Shown here: piece after piece, positions 7,235 to 13,894 of the stretch
How positions within the stretch are numbered: position 1 is the stretch's first letter
Layout: every line of letters begins with the position of its first letter
Origin: Pseudomonadota bacterium
GTDB taxonomy: Bacteria; Pseudomonadota; Gammaproteobacteria; Burkholderiales; Burkholderiaceae_B
Direction of reading: 5' to 3'
Assembly: GCA_023388835.1 (NCBI GenBank)
Contig: JAEWFK010000168.1
Location: 1 to 14,567 of the forward strand
DNA length: 14,567 nt
The notes under the pieces: model-generated
Told to the model about the DNA's origin: nothing
Database searches by the model: none
What the model saw: only the letters and a program-made list of their open reading frames with translations
Program-made: the position numbers and the translations under genes

Positions 7235-8075
7235 GGTGGCCTCCCGCTACGCCGGCTCCCAGGGCATCATTGGTTCCGAAATACACTTCCCGCACGTCAG
7301 GATGCTGACGTATGGCGTCAGGACCACCCTGTGCGATCAGCCTGCCTCGCGCCAGCACAATGATGCGGTCTGCATGGTCGAACACGACATCCATGCTGTG
7401 CTCGGTGAACAACACACCCATGTTGCGTGCGCGGACGATCTGCTTCACCAGCGCCACCAACGCATGGCGCTCGCCGGACCCCATTCCCGCGGTCGGCTCG
7501 TCCATCAACAACAGCCTGGGGTCTCCCGCAAGGCTCATGGCCAGTTCCAAGCGCTTTACGTCCCCGTAAGCCAGATCGCTGCAAGGCTTGCCGGCCAGAT
7601 GCCGCATGCCCACCTGTTCCAGCAAAGCGACGGCGCGCTCCGGTTCGTGCGCATCGGCCGCTGAGAAAAAAGAAAACACACGGCGCCGGTGTGCAATCAG
7701 CGCCATCTGGACATTTTGCTGGACGGTCAGGGAAGAAAACGTCGCTGCGATCTGGAAACTGCGCCCCACCCCCAAGCGCGCGACCTTGTGCGAAGCCAGG
7801 CCCAGGATTTCACGCCCCAGGAAGCGCACCGAGCCCGACGTCGCGGGCAGCTGCCCGTTCACCATATTGAAGGTGGTGGACTTTCCCGCCCCATTGGGGC
7901 CGATGAGAGCCAACAGCTCACCCGGATGGACATCGAAATCGATGCCGTCCACCGCCAGATTGCCGCCAAAGCGGCGTGTCAGCCCCCGCACCTGCAACAG
8001 GGGGGCAACTGGCGATGGGACGGCCGCCCCACTGCCGTGCCGGAGGGATTGATCGGCACCATGAAGCGCGCTCAT
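7221..8075 (-). CDS. livG: HAAT-family ABC transporter ATP-binding protein, LivG type
   Basis: This is the first ATPase of the importer, 284 residues. Walker A is G-P-N-G-A-G-K-S-T (59-67), the Q-loop Gln is at 108 (R-S-F-Q), Walker B ends M-D-E-P-T-A-G (191-197), and the switch His is 226 (T-E-H). The signature reads L-A-Y-G-D-V-K (168-174) in place of a more usual L-S/P-Y-G-x-Q-R, so the Gln is replaced by Val. The start at 8075 is chosen over the in-frame ATG at 8099 because its ATG overlaps the permease stop as ATGA and GAGGAG lies 6 bases upstream. Tight coupling with the permease gene and overlap with livF indicate translational coupling within one operon. The substrate class cannot be told from the ATPase. 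Confidence 0.94.
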   Translation of the reverse strand: MSALHGADQSLRHGSGAAVPSPVAPLLQVRGLTRRFGGNLAVDGIDFDVHPGELLALIGPNGAGKSTTFNMVNGQLPATSGSVRFLGREILGLASHKVARLGVGRSFQIAATFSSLTVQQNVQMALIAHRRRVFSFFSAADAHEPERAVALLEQVGMRHLAGKPCSDLAYGDVKRLELAMSLAGDPRLLLMDEPTAGMGSGERHALVALVKQIVRARNMGVLFTEHSMDVVFDHADRIIVLARGRLIAQGGPDAIRQHPDVREVYFGTNDALGAGVAGGHHVGS

Positions 8076-9955
8076 GTTCGACTCCTCACACGGCTCCAAC
8101 GCGAAAACTGACCGGCTATCCCTTGAGGAAAGGCAATGACAATCAACAGAATGACCGCACCGAACCAGGCTCCCCAGTACTCAGTCAGCCCCACGAAATA
8201 GTCTCGCATGGCGGTGAAGGCGACCGCACCAACGACCGGCCCAGCGAGCTGCTGGATGCCCCCGAGCAGGACCATGACCAGGGCATCGACTGAAGTGCCG
8301 ATCATGAGCGCTTCTGGCGAAACGCCGCCCTTGGAGAACGCGAACAATCCCCCCGCCACGCCGGCCAGCACACCCGCGATGCAAAATCCGACCAGAAGCA
8401 CCCGTCGCACGTCGATACCCAAAGCGTCTGCACGGGGCGCCGAGTCACGGACGGCCCGCAAACTCAGGCCATAACGCGAGAACGCCATACGCCGCACCAG
8501 CACGACCACCGCCATTGCGGCCAGGGCAACGAAGTAGTACCAGGCATCGCCGCTCAGCCAGGTCTCAGGCCAGACACCAATCATGCCGTTCGAGCCCCCG
8601 GTCACGGCATCCCACTGATAGACCACCGACCATACGATCTGTGCGAAGGCCAGTGTCAGCATGGCCAGATACACGCCCGCCAGCCGGACACAGAACCAGC
8701 CGAACAGCAGTGCGGCGACCCCGGCAAGCAGAGGCGCAGCCGCCAGAGACGCCGCCATGCCCCATCCAAGGCTCTTGAATGTGAGCGCCACAGCATAAGC
8801 GCCGAGACCGAAGTAAGCGGCATGCCCAAAGGACACCATGCCGCCCAGGCCCATCATGAAATGCAGGCTGACCGCAAAGATCATGGCAATCATCATGTCT
8901 TGGGCGATCACGGTCGCATAGGGAAGCACTCCGCCCAGCAATGGGAGCAGCAACACCGCGGCTGCCACCGCCAGGGCGAAGCCTCGCAGCCCCCTTCCCG
9001 CGGACACCAGCGGAGCATCGGATTGCGTGGCGCTGCGCGAGAGCGTGAGCGGCTTGCCCAGCAGGCCCCAGGGCCGGAAAATCAGGACCACGGCCATGAA
9101 CAGGAACTCGATCACCAGCGTGAGCTTCGGAAAGGCGATGACTACACCCGCGATTTCGACGACGCCCAATGCGATGCACAAGGCCTTCAGCTGGGCGATG
9201 ATGAGCGCCGCCAGAAAAGCGCCGGAGATCGAGCCCATGCCGCCGACCACCACCACCACGAAAGCGTCGCCGATCACCGCCAGGTCCAACCCGAGATTGG
9301 CCGGCTGGCGAGGCAGCTGCAGCGCGCCCGCAAGTCCTGCCAGGAAGGCGCCAAGGGCGAACACACTGGTGAACAGCCATACCGAATTCACTCCCAGCGC
9401 GCCGAGCATCTCGCGGTCCTGGGTGGCGGCACGGATCTGCCGCCCCCAATGGCTGCGGCTCAGCAGCAACCACAAGGCGAGCCACACCAGCGGGCCCATC
9501 ACGATCAGCACCAGGTCGTAAACCGGCAGATAGCGTCCAAGCAGCTGTACCGAGCCTTCCAGACCTGGGGCGAGCGGCCCCAGCAGATCCTCCGGTCCCC
9601 ATAGCCACAGGGCCAGATCTTCGAACACCAGCACCAGCGCGAAAGTCGCCAGGAGCTGAAACATTTCGGGGGCATGATAGATGCGCCGCAGCAGCACAAT
9701 CTCCACGGCGGCGCCCAGCACACCGATGAGCGCCGCCGATGCCAGCACCGCTGTCCAGAACCCGGCCGGGGTGTCGCCCCACGCTTGCACCAGGCTCCAC
9801 GCCGCGTACAGGCCCAGCATATAGAGCGAACCGTGGGCAAAATTGACGATGCGGCTCACGCCGAAGATCAACGACAGGCCGACAGCCACCAGAAACAACG
9901 AGGAGGCTTCCGCCAGGCCGTTGAGCGCCTGAACCAGCAGAGTCGAGAGCGTCAT
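8072..9955 (-). CDS. Fused LivH-LivM permease of a HAAT-family ABC importer
   Basis: One 627-residue inner-membrane protein carries both permease halves of the importer. Residues about 1-300 are LivH-like: V-N-F-A-H-G-S near 37-43, and the ATPase-contacting loop I-R-A-A-T-Q-D-R-E-M-L-G-A-L-G at 174-188. Residues about 324-627 are LivM-like: V-S-F-G-H-A-A near 374-380, and a second contact loop L-R-A-V-R-D-S-A-P-R-A-D-A-L-G at 499-513. A polar linker (about 301-323) joins them with no stop or frame change. Each half is largely hydrophobic, with about eight or more membrane spans apiece by eye. The two domains should suffice as the transmembrane core, with LivG and LivF as the motor. It starts 37 bp after the binding-protein gene and its TGA overlaps the livG ATG. 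Confidence 0.94.
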   Translation of the reverse strand: MTLSTLLVQALNGLAEASSLFLVAVGLSLIFGVSRIVNFAHGSLYMLGLYAAWSLVQAWGDTPAGFWTAVLASAALIGVLGAAVEIVLLRRIYHAPEMFQLLATFALVLVFEDLALWLWGPEDLLGPLAPGLEGSVQLLGRYLPVYDLVLIVMGPLVWLALWLLLSRSHWGRQIRAATQDREMLGALGVNSVWLFTSVFALGAFLAGLAGALQLPRQPANLGLDLAVIGDAFVVVVVGGMGSISGAFLAALIIAQLKALCIALGVVEIAGVVIAFPKLTLVIEFLFMAVVLIFRPWGLLGKPLTLSRSATQSDAPLVSAGRGLRGFALAVAAAVLLLPLLGGVLPYATVIAQDMMIAMIFAVSLHFMMGLGGMVSFGHAAYFGLGAYAVALTFKSLGWGMAASLAAAPLLAGVAALLFGWFCVRLAGVYLAMLTLAFAQIVWSVVYQWDAVTGGSNGMIGVWPETWLSGDAWYYFVALAAMAVVVLVRRMAFSRYGLSLRAVRDSAPRADALGIDVRRVLLVGFCIAGVLAGVAGGLFAFSKGGVSPEALMIGTSVDALVMVLLGGIQQLAGPVVGAVAFTAMRDYFVGLTEYWGAWFGAVILLIVIAFPQGIAGQFSRWSRVRSRT

Positions 9956-9992
9956 GGCTTCCCGCCCTTGCCCTTGCGGCCTTCCCGGAGCC

Positions 9993-11204
9993 TCACTGGG
10001 CCGAGGCGGGACGCCATTGTTTCACGAGCTCATCCGCGGGAAGGACTTCCGCGCCATCCACATAACGGATGTCGGTCATCAGGCCTTTCCCTTCCTGCTG
10101 GCCGAGCGTTCCCACGTAGGCACCCATGGTGGATTGATGATCCTGCGGCCGGTAGGTGACAGGGCCGAACGGCGTCATCACGTCGAGACCTCGAAACGCT
10201 TGAATCATCGCTTCAGTGTCGGTGGAACCGGCGGCCCGCAGGCCTTCGGCCAGGGAAACGATGGCGCTGTAGCCGATCACGGTGCCCAGTCGCGGGTAAT
10301 CGTTGTAGCGGGTCTGATAGGCGTCCAGGAAGGCCTTGTGTTCCGGCGTGTCGATCGCATACCACGGGTAGCCGGTGACGACCCATCCCTCGGGAGTTTC
10401 TCTCCCCAGCGGATCCAGGTACTCCGGCTCGCCTGAAAGCAGACTCACGGCGGGCAGATCATTCAGAAAGCGGCGCTGTTTGCCGGCCCTGACGAATTTC
10501 GCGAGGTCGGCGGCAAACAACACGTTGAACAGCGCCTCGGGTTTGGCATCCGCCAGCGCCTGCACCACATTGCCGGCGTCGATGCGGCCCAGAGGCGTCG
10601 CCTGCTCGGCCACGAACTCGACGTCCGGCTGGGCTTGCTTCAGCAAAGTCTTGAAGGTGGCCACAGCCGACTGGCCATATTCGTAGTTGGGATACACGAT
10701 CGCCCAACGCTTGCGGTTCATCTTCACGGCCTCGGGAATCAGCATGGCCACTTGCATGTAGGTGGAACTGCGAAGGCGGAAGGTGTAGCGGTTGCCCTGC
10801 TCCCACACGATCTTGTCCGTCAGCGGTTCGCTCGCCAGGAAAAAGACCTTGCGGTGACGCGCATAGTCGGCCACTGCCAGACCGATATTCGACAGGAAGG
10901 TGCCGGTCAGCACATCGACCTTTTCGCGAGTGATCAACTCTTCGGCCGTACGTACGGCGTCGCCAGGGTTGGAGTTGTCGTCGCGTATCACCAGCTCGAG
11001 CTTGCGGCCCCCGATGCCGCCGGCCGCATTGATCTGTTCGACCGCCAGCTCCATACCCATTCTGTAAGGGCCCAAAAAGGCCGGCTGTGTCTTGTAGCTG
11101 TTGAGCTCGCCGATACGGATGGGCTCCTGCGCATGAGCGGACACGGCGGCCGCCAGTCCGGAAAAAAAGGCCATGTGTCGAAGCAGGCGTCGAGCGATGT
11201 GCAT
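9993..11204 (-). CDS. Periplasmic substrate-binding protein of a HAAT/Liv-type ABC importer
   Basis: A 403-residue type-I periplasmic binding protein of the LivK/AmiC-like group delivers the ligand to the LivHM-LivG-LivF complex. A signal peptide is evident: Arg-rich start (M-H-I-A-R-R), hydrophobic stretch and cleavage after A-H-A at residue 25. The mature protein begins Q-E-P-I-R-I-G-E-L-N, followed by the family hallmarks A-V-E-Q-I-N-A-A-G-G-I-G-G-R and D-D-N-S-N-P. GGGGA precedes the ATG by about 6 bases. It is the first gene of the operon and divergent from the TerC-like gene. It resembles binding proteins that serve amides, short organic acids or aromatic compounds as much as true leucine binders, so the ligand is open. 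Position beside an aryl-pyruvate-type oxidoreductase favours an aromatic amino acid or acid (inference). Confidence 0.93.
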   Translation of the reverse strand: MHIARRLLRHMAFFSGLAAAVSAHAQEPIRIGELNSYKTQPAFLGPYRMGMELAVEQINAAGGIGGRKLELVIRDDNSNPGDAVRTAEELITREKVDVLTGTFLSNIGLAVADYARHRKVFFLASEPLTDKIVWEQGNRYTFRLRSSTYMQVAMLIPEAVKMNRKRWAIVYPNYEYGQSAVATFKTLLKQAQPDVEFVAEQATPLGRIDAGNVVQALADAKPEALFNVLFAADLAKFVRAGKQRRFLNDLPAVSLLSGEPEYLDPLGRETPEGWVVTGYPWYAIDTPEHKAFLDAYQTRYNDYPRLGTVIGYSAIVSLAEGLRAAGSTDTEAMIQAFRGLDVMTPFGPVTYRPQDHQSTMGAYVGTLGQQEGKGLMTDIRYVDGAEVLPADELVKQWRPASAQ

Positions 11205-11215
11205 GATCGTCCCCG

Positions 11216-11226
11216 AGGATTATCCT
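11216..11226. promoter_or_regulatory. 11-bp inverted repeat just upstream of the binding-protein gene
   Basis: AGGAT and ATCCT flank a single T, 11 bp upstream of the binding-protein ATG at 11204 and next to its ribosome site. It could be an operator for the importer operon or chance symmetry. Only the symmetry is visible. Confidence 0.22.
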
Positions 11227-11239
11227 GACGGCAGGCTGA

Positions 11240-11266
11240 ATATTTAGCAGCAGAATGTGCAAATAT
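11240..11266. promoter_or_regulatory. ATATTT-N15-AAATAT inverted repeat in the divergent intergenic region
   Basis: The arms ATATTT (11240-11245) and AAATAT (11261-11266) have centres 21 bp apart, two helical turns, in the interval shared by the importer operon (minus) and the TerC-like gene (plus). This spacing suits a dimeric regulator. Its effect on either gene cannot be told from sequence. Confidence 0.28.
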
Positions 11267-11281
11267 CCGGCCACGCGTCTC

Positions 11282-11287
11282 TATAAT
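11282..11287 (+). promoter_or_regulatory. Perfect -10 element (TATAAT) upstream of the TerC-like gene
   Basis: TATAAT matches the sigma-70 -10 consensus at all six positions. The -35 is poor (TGCAAA at 11258-11263, or nearby). Transcription would start near 11294, giving a leader of about 20 bases to the ATG at 11316. The -10 overlaps the alternative upstream ATG at 11286, which argues against that start. Confidence 0.6.
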
Positions 11288-11315
11288 GATTTTTTTGTTT
11301 TCGGATTTCATTGTA

Positions 11316-12893
11316 ATGGAGCTATTGCTGGACCCGTCCGTATGGGTCGGTCTCTTGACCTTGGTGGTCCTGGAGATCGTACTGGGGATCGACAATCTGA
11401 TCTTCATCGCCATCCTGGCCGATAAGCTCCCCCCTGAACAGCGCGATAAGGCGCGCGTGCTGGGCTTGTCTCTCGCGCTCATCATGCGGCTGGCTCTGTT
11501 GTCGGCCATATCCTGGATGTTCCGGCTGACCGAGCCGCTATTCCATGTGGGCGCCCTGGATTTCTCGGGGCGGGATCTCATCCTGATTCTCGGGGGCTTC
11601 TTCCTGGTCTTCAAAGGCACCATGGAAATGCACGAGCGTGTGGAAGGCAAGGGGCACGCCGTTCTGCAGTCCCCTGCCTATGCAAGCTTCGGCATCATCG
11701 TGACCCAGATCGTGGTGCTCGACGCCGTCTTCTCGCTTGATGCCGTCATCACCGCCGTGGGGATGGTCGACCACCTTGAAGTCATGATGGCCGCGGTCGT
11801 CATCGCAATCGGCGTCATGCTGGTGGCCTCCAAGCCGCTGACCCGCTTCGTGAATGCGCACCCCACTGTGGTGATCCTGTGTCTGGGGTTCCTGCTCATG
11901 ATCGGCTTCTCCCTGGTGGCAGAAGGATTCGGCTTCAAGGTGCCCAAGGGCTATCTGTACGCGGCCATCGGTTTCTCCGTCATCATCGAGATGCTGAACC
12001 AGCTGGCGCGGCGCAACCTGCTGCTGGCACGCTCCGACAGGCCCATGCGCGAACGCACGGCAGAAGCCGTCATGCGGATGCTGGGCAAGCGCAGCACGGC
12101 CGCTGCAGAATCGCCGAATGCGGGCCCCGAGCCCATGGACGCCATTCCCTTTGCCGAGGAAGAACGCCACATGGTCAGCGGTGTGTTGCGTCTGGCTGAA
12201 CGCAGCGTCCATTCGGTGATGACGCCTCGCACCGACATCACCTGGATCAACCTGGATGACGAACCGGCTTTGATCCGCGAGGAGATCAATCGCACGCCTC
12301 ACGGCTTCTATCCCGTCTGTCGCGGCTCGCTGGACGAAATCATCGGCATCGGTCGCGCCAAAGACCTGATCACCGACCTGATCGTGGACGGTCGGGTGAA
12401 CCAGCAACGTCTGCGCCCGCCCATCATCGTGCATGAAACCGTACGGATGCTGGACCTCATCAACACCCTGAAGTCCGCGCGCGGCCAGCTCGTAATCGTG
12501 ATCAACGAATTCGGCACGGTCGAAGGCTTGGTGACGCCCATTGACGTCTTCGAAGCCATTGCGGGCGACTTCCCGGATGAAGATGAAACACCGGACATCA
12601 TCGTCAAGACCGACAACCAGTGGATCGTCGAAGGCGGCACCGACCTGCATCATTTTGAACAGACACTCGACGTCGAAGGGCTGTCACAGGAAACGGATGA
12701 CTTCAGTACCGTGGCGGGCTTCCTGCTTCAGCAGCTGGGAAAACTTCCGGAAGTCGGCGAAACCTTCACCTTGCGGCATCGGCCGTACGAATTGCACTTC
12801 CGCATCCTGGAGCTTCACGGCAGGCGCATCGCCAAGGTATTCGTGGAACGCTCGGGCTTGTCGGACGATCAGCCTTCGCCCGAGGCCGCCTGA
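11316..12893 (+). CDS. TerC-family membrane protein with CBS pair and CorC/HlyC domain (YoaE/YegH-like)
   Basis: This 525-residue inner-membrane protein has the same domain order and length as E. coli YoaE and YegH. The TerC domain (about 1-235) has membrane segments with the family's acidic motifs: L-G-I-D-N-L at 23-28 (Asp26), and V-L-D-A-V-F-S-L-D-A-V at 134-144 (Asp136, Asp142). A CBS pair follows (about 296-417), from M-T-P-R-T-D to V-T-P-I-D-V-F. The CorC/HlyC-type domain spans about 433-512. TerC-family proteins are linked to metal ion homeostasis, including manganese efflux in some members; the ion here is unknown. The CBS pair probably senses an adenosine ligand. The start at 11316 is preferred over 11286 because TATAAT covers the earlier ATG and conserved sequence begins at M-E-L-L-L-D-P. 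No convincing ribosome site is seen for either start. Confidence 0.9.
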   Translation: MELLLDPSVWVGLLTLVVLEIVLGIDNLIFIAILADKLPPEQRDKARVLGLSLALIMRLALLSAISWMFRLTEPLFHVGALDFSGRDLILILGGFFLVFKGTMEMHERVEGKGHAVLQSPAYASFGIIVTQIVVLDAVFSLDAVITAVGMVDHLEVMMAAVVIAIGVMLVASKPLTRFVNAHPTVVILCLGFLLMIGFSLVAEGFGFKVPKGYLYAAIGFSVIIEMLNQLARRNLLLARSDRPMRERTAEAVMRMLGKRSTAAAESPNAGPEPMDAIPFAEEERHMVSGVLRLAERSVHSVMTPRTDITWINLDDEPALIREEINRTPHGFYPVCRGSLDEIIGIGRAKDLITDLIVDGRVNQQRLRPPIIVHETVRMLDLINTLKSARGQLVIVINEFGTVEGLVTPIDVFEAIAGDFPDEDETPDIIVKTDNQWIVEGGTDLHHFEQTLDVEGLSQETDDFSTVAGFLLQQLGKLPEVGETFTLRHRPYELHFRILELHGRRIAKVFVERSGLSDDQPSPEAA

Positions 12894-12924
12894 GCTGGGC
12901 CGAAGCCGCTGGCCCGCACTGTGT

Positions 12925-12930
12925 TATAGT
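12925..12930 (+). promoter_or_regulatory. Candidate -10 element of the tRNA-Pro gene
   Basis: TATAGT (5 of 6 consensus matches) lies 14 bp before the mature tRNA start and is followed by a GC-rich stretch typical of stable-RNA promoters under growth control. No good -35 is seen at 16-18 bp, so the assignment rests on the -10 and position. Confidence 0.45.
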
Positions 12931-12944
12931 TACGCGCTTCGAGT

Positions 12945-13021
<77 letters not shown>

Positions 13022-13030
13022 TCTATATCC

Positions 13031-13069
13031 GAAAAGGGGCTTGCGTCGCGCACACGCAAGCCCCTTTTC
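13031..13069 (+). terminator. Strong rho-independent terminator after tRNA-Pro
   Basis: The arms 13031-13046 and 13054-13069 are a perfect 16-bp inverted repeat around the 7-base loop CGCGCAC. The stem starts GAAAAGGGG and ends CCCCTTTTC, so on either strand the core is followed by a short T-run. It lies 9 bases after the tRNA CCA and should end the tRNA transcript. It is symmetric enough to act in both directions. Its end is only 18 bases before the next proposed start codon at 13088. Confidence 0.88.
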
Positions 13070-13087
13070 CCATTGGCTTTCGGCCCG

Positions 13088-13894
13088 ATGCCTTCTCACG
13101 ACATGAATATGCTGACCATCATGGAAGGCGACGGCATACGCAGTCTGCACTTCGGAAGTTCCGCCGTGCAGGGCGCGATGTACGTTGCACGCCCTTTCGA
13201 CATCGCGCTGGAATATGTCCGGCAGATGATGATGTGGCTGCTGTTTCGCGAGGAAGCCGAGCATATCGTACAGCTGGGCCTGGGTGCGGCCGCATTGACC
13301 AAGTATTGCCATCGCCACCTGTCGCCCGCGCGGATTACCGCCGTAGAGCTGGATCCGGGCGTGGTCGATATCTGCCGCCGGCATTTCGCCCTTCCGCCCG
13401 ACGACGACCGGCTGGAGATCCTGAACATGGACGCACTGGATTACGTGAGCGATTTCTCGCGGCGCCGCTCCATCGACATCCTGCAGGTGGACCTGTACGA
13501 CGCCCAGGCCGACGGCCCCGTGCTGAGTTCGGAAGCCTTCTACGCCGCTTGCGCGAACTGCCTGAGCTTCCAGGGGATGATGACGGTCAACCTCTACTGC
13601 CAGAACGCGGACCATATCCGCCACATTCAGGCGATCGAGGCCTCCTTCGAGGCGGTGGCCTGGCTGCCTGAAGTCCATGATGGAAACATCGTGGCGCTTG
13701 CTTTCAAGCGTGCGCCTTCCGTGGATTTTGAGGACCTCCGCCGTCGTGCGCGGGACATACACGGCCGGACCGGCCTTCCTGCCCATACGTGGGTTGAAGG
13801 TCTGGAGGCATGGATGCGCGGCGAGCTCGACATGCCCGCCCAAGGGCCCGCGCTACAGATCAAGCACCAGGCGCTCGCCCTTCCTCGAACGTGA
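13088..13894 (+). CDS. Spermidine-synthase-like protein (aminopropyltransferase/methyltransferase fold)
   Basis: The 268-residue product resembles the SpeE-like family. A nucleotide-binding beta strand and glycine loop read V-Q-L-G-L-G-A-A-A-L (61-70), the acidic strand A-V-E-L-D-P is at 85-90, an N-M-D-A-L-D-Y segment at 113-119, and D-I-L-Q-V-D-L-Y-D at 130-138 falls where the catalytic aspartates lie. The true enzyme's G-G-G-D-G-G loop is replaced by G-L-G-A-A-A, and the N-terminal beta-domain is short, so aminopropyl transfer is not assured; it may be a related decarboxy-SAM or SAM enzyme, or a regulator. The start is uncertain: TTG 13073, ATG 13088, 13103 and 13121 are in frame and none has a clear ribosome site. 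ATG 13088 is chosen as the first ATG beyond the terminator. The 3' end overlaps the minus-strand reductase gene by 42 bp. Confidence 0.78.
   Translation: MPSHDMNMLTIMEGDGIRSLHFGSSAVQGAMYVARPFDIALEYVRQMMMWLLFREEAEHIVQLGLGAAALTKYCHRHLSPARITAVELDPGVVDICRRHFALPPDDDRLEILNMDALDYVSDFSRRRSIDILQVDLYDAQADGPVLSSEAFYAACANCLSFQGMMTVNLYCQNADHIRHIQAIEASFEAVAWLPEVHDGNIVALAFKRAPSVDFEDLRRRARDIHGRTGLPAHTWVEGLEAWMRGELDMPAQGPALQIKHQALALPRT

Noticed and set aside
8076..8099. Upstream ATG at 8099 as the start of livG
   Set aside because: The ATG at 8075 overlaps the permease stop as ATGA and has GAGGAG at proper spacing, while 8099 lies inside the permease with no better site.
8565..9800. A 411-codon frame on the minus strand overlapping the permease gene
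   Set aside because: It is an Arg/Gly-rich alternate frame of the same strand as the hydrophobic permease, with no membrane segments or motifs of its own.
11538..12653. A 371-codon minus-strand frame opposite the TerC-like gene
   Set aside because: Its His/Asp/Gln-rich composition is the expected antisense reading of the TerC-like coding frame. No start context or family is recognisable.
12897..12915. GGGCC/GGCCC hairpin after the TerC-like gene as a terminator
   Set aside because: The stem is only 5 bp and no T-run follows. It lies just before the tRNA promoter.
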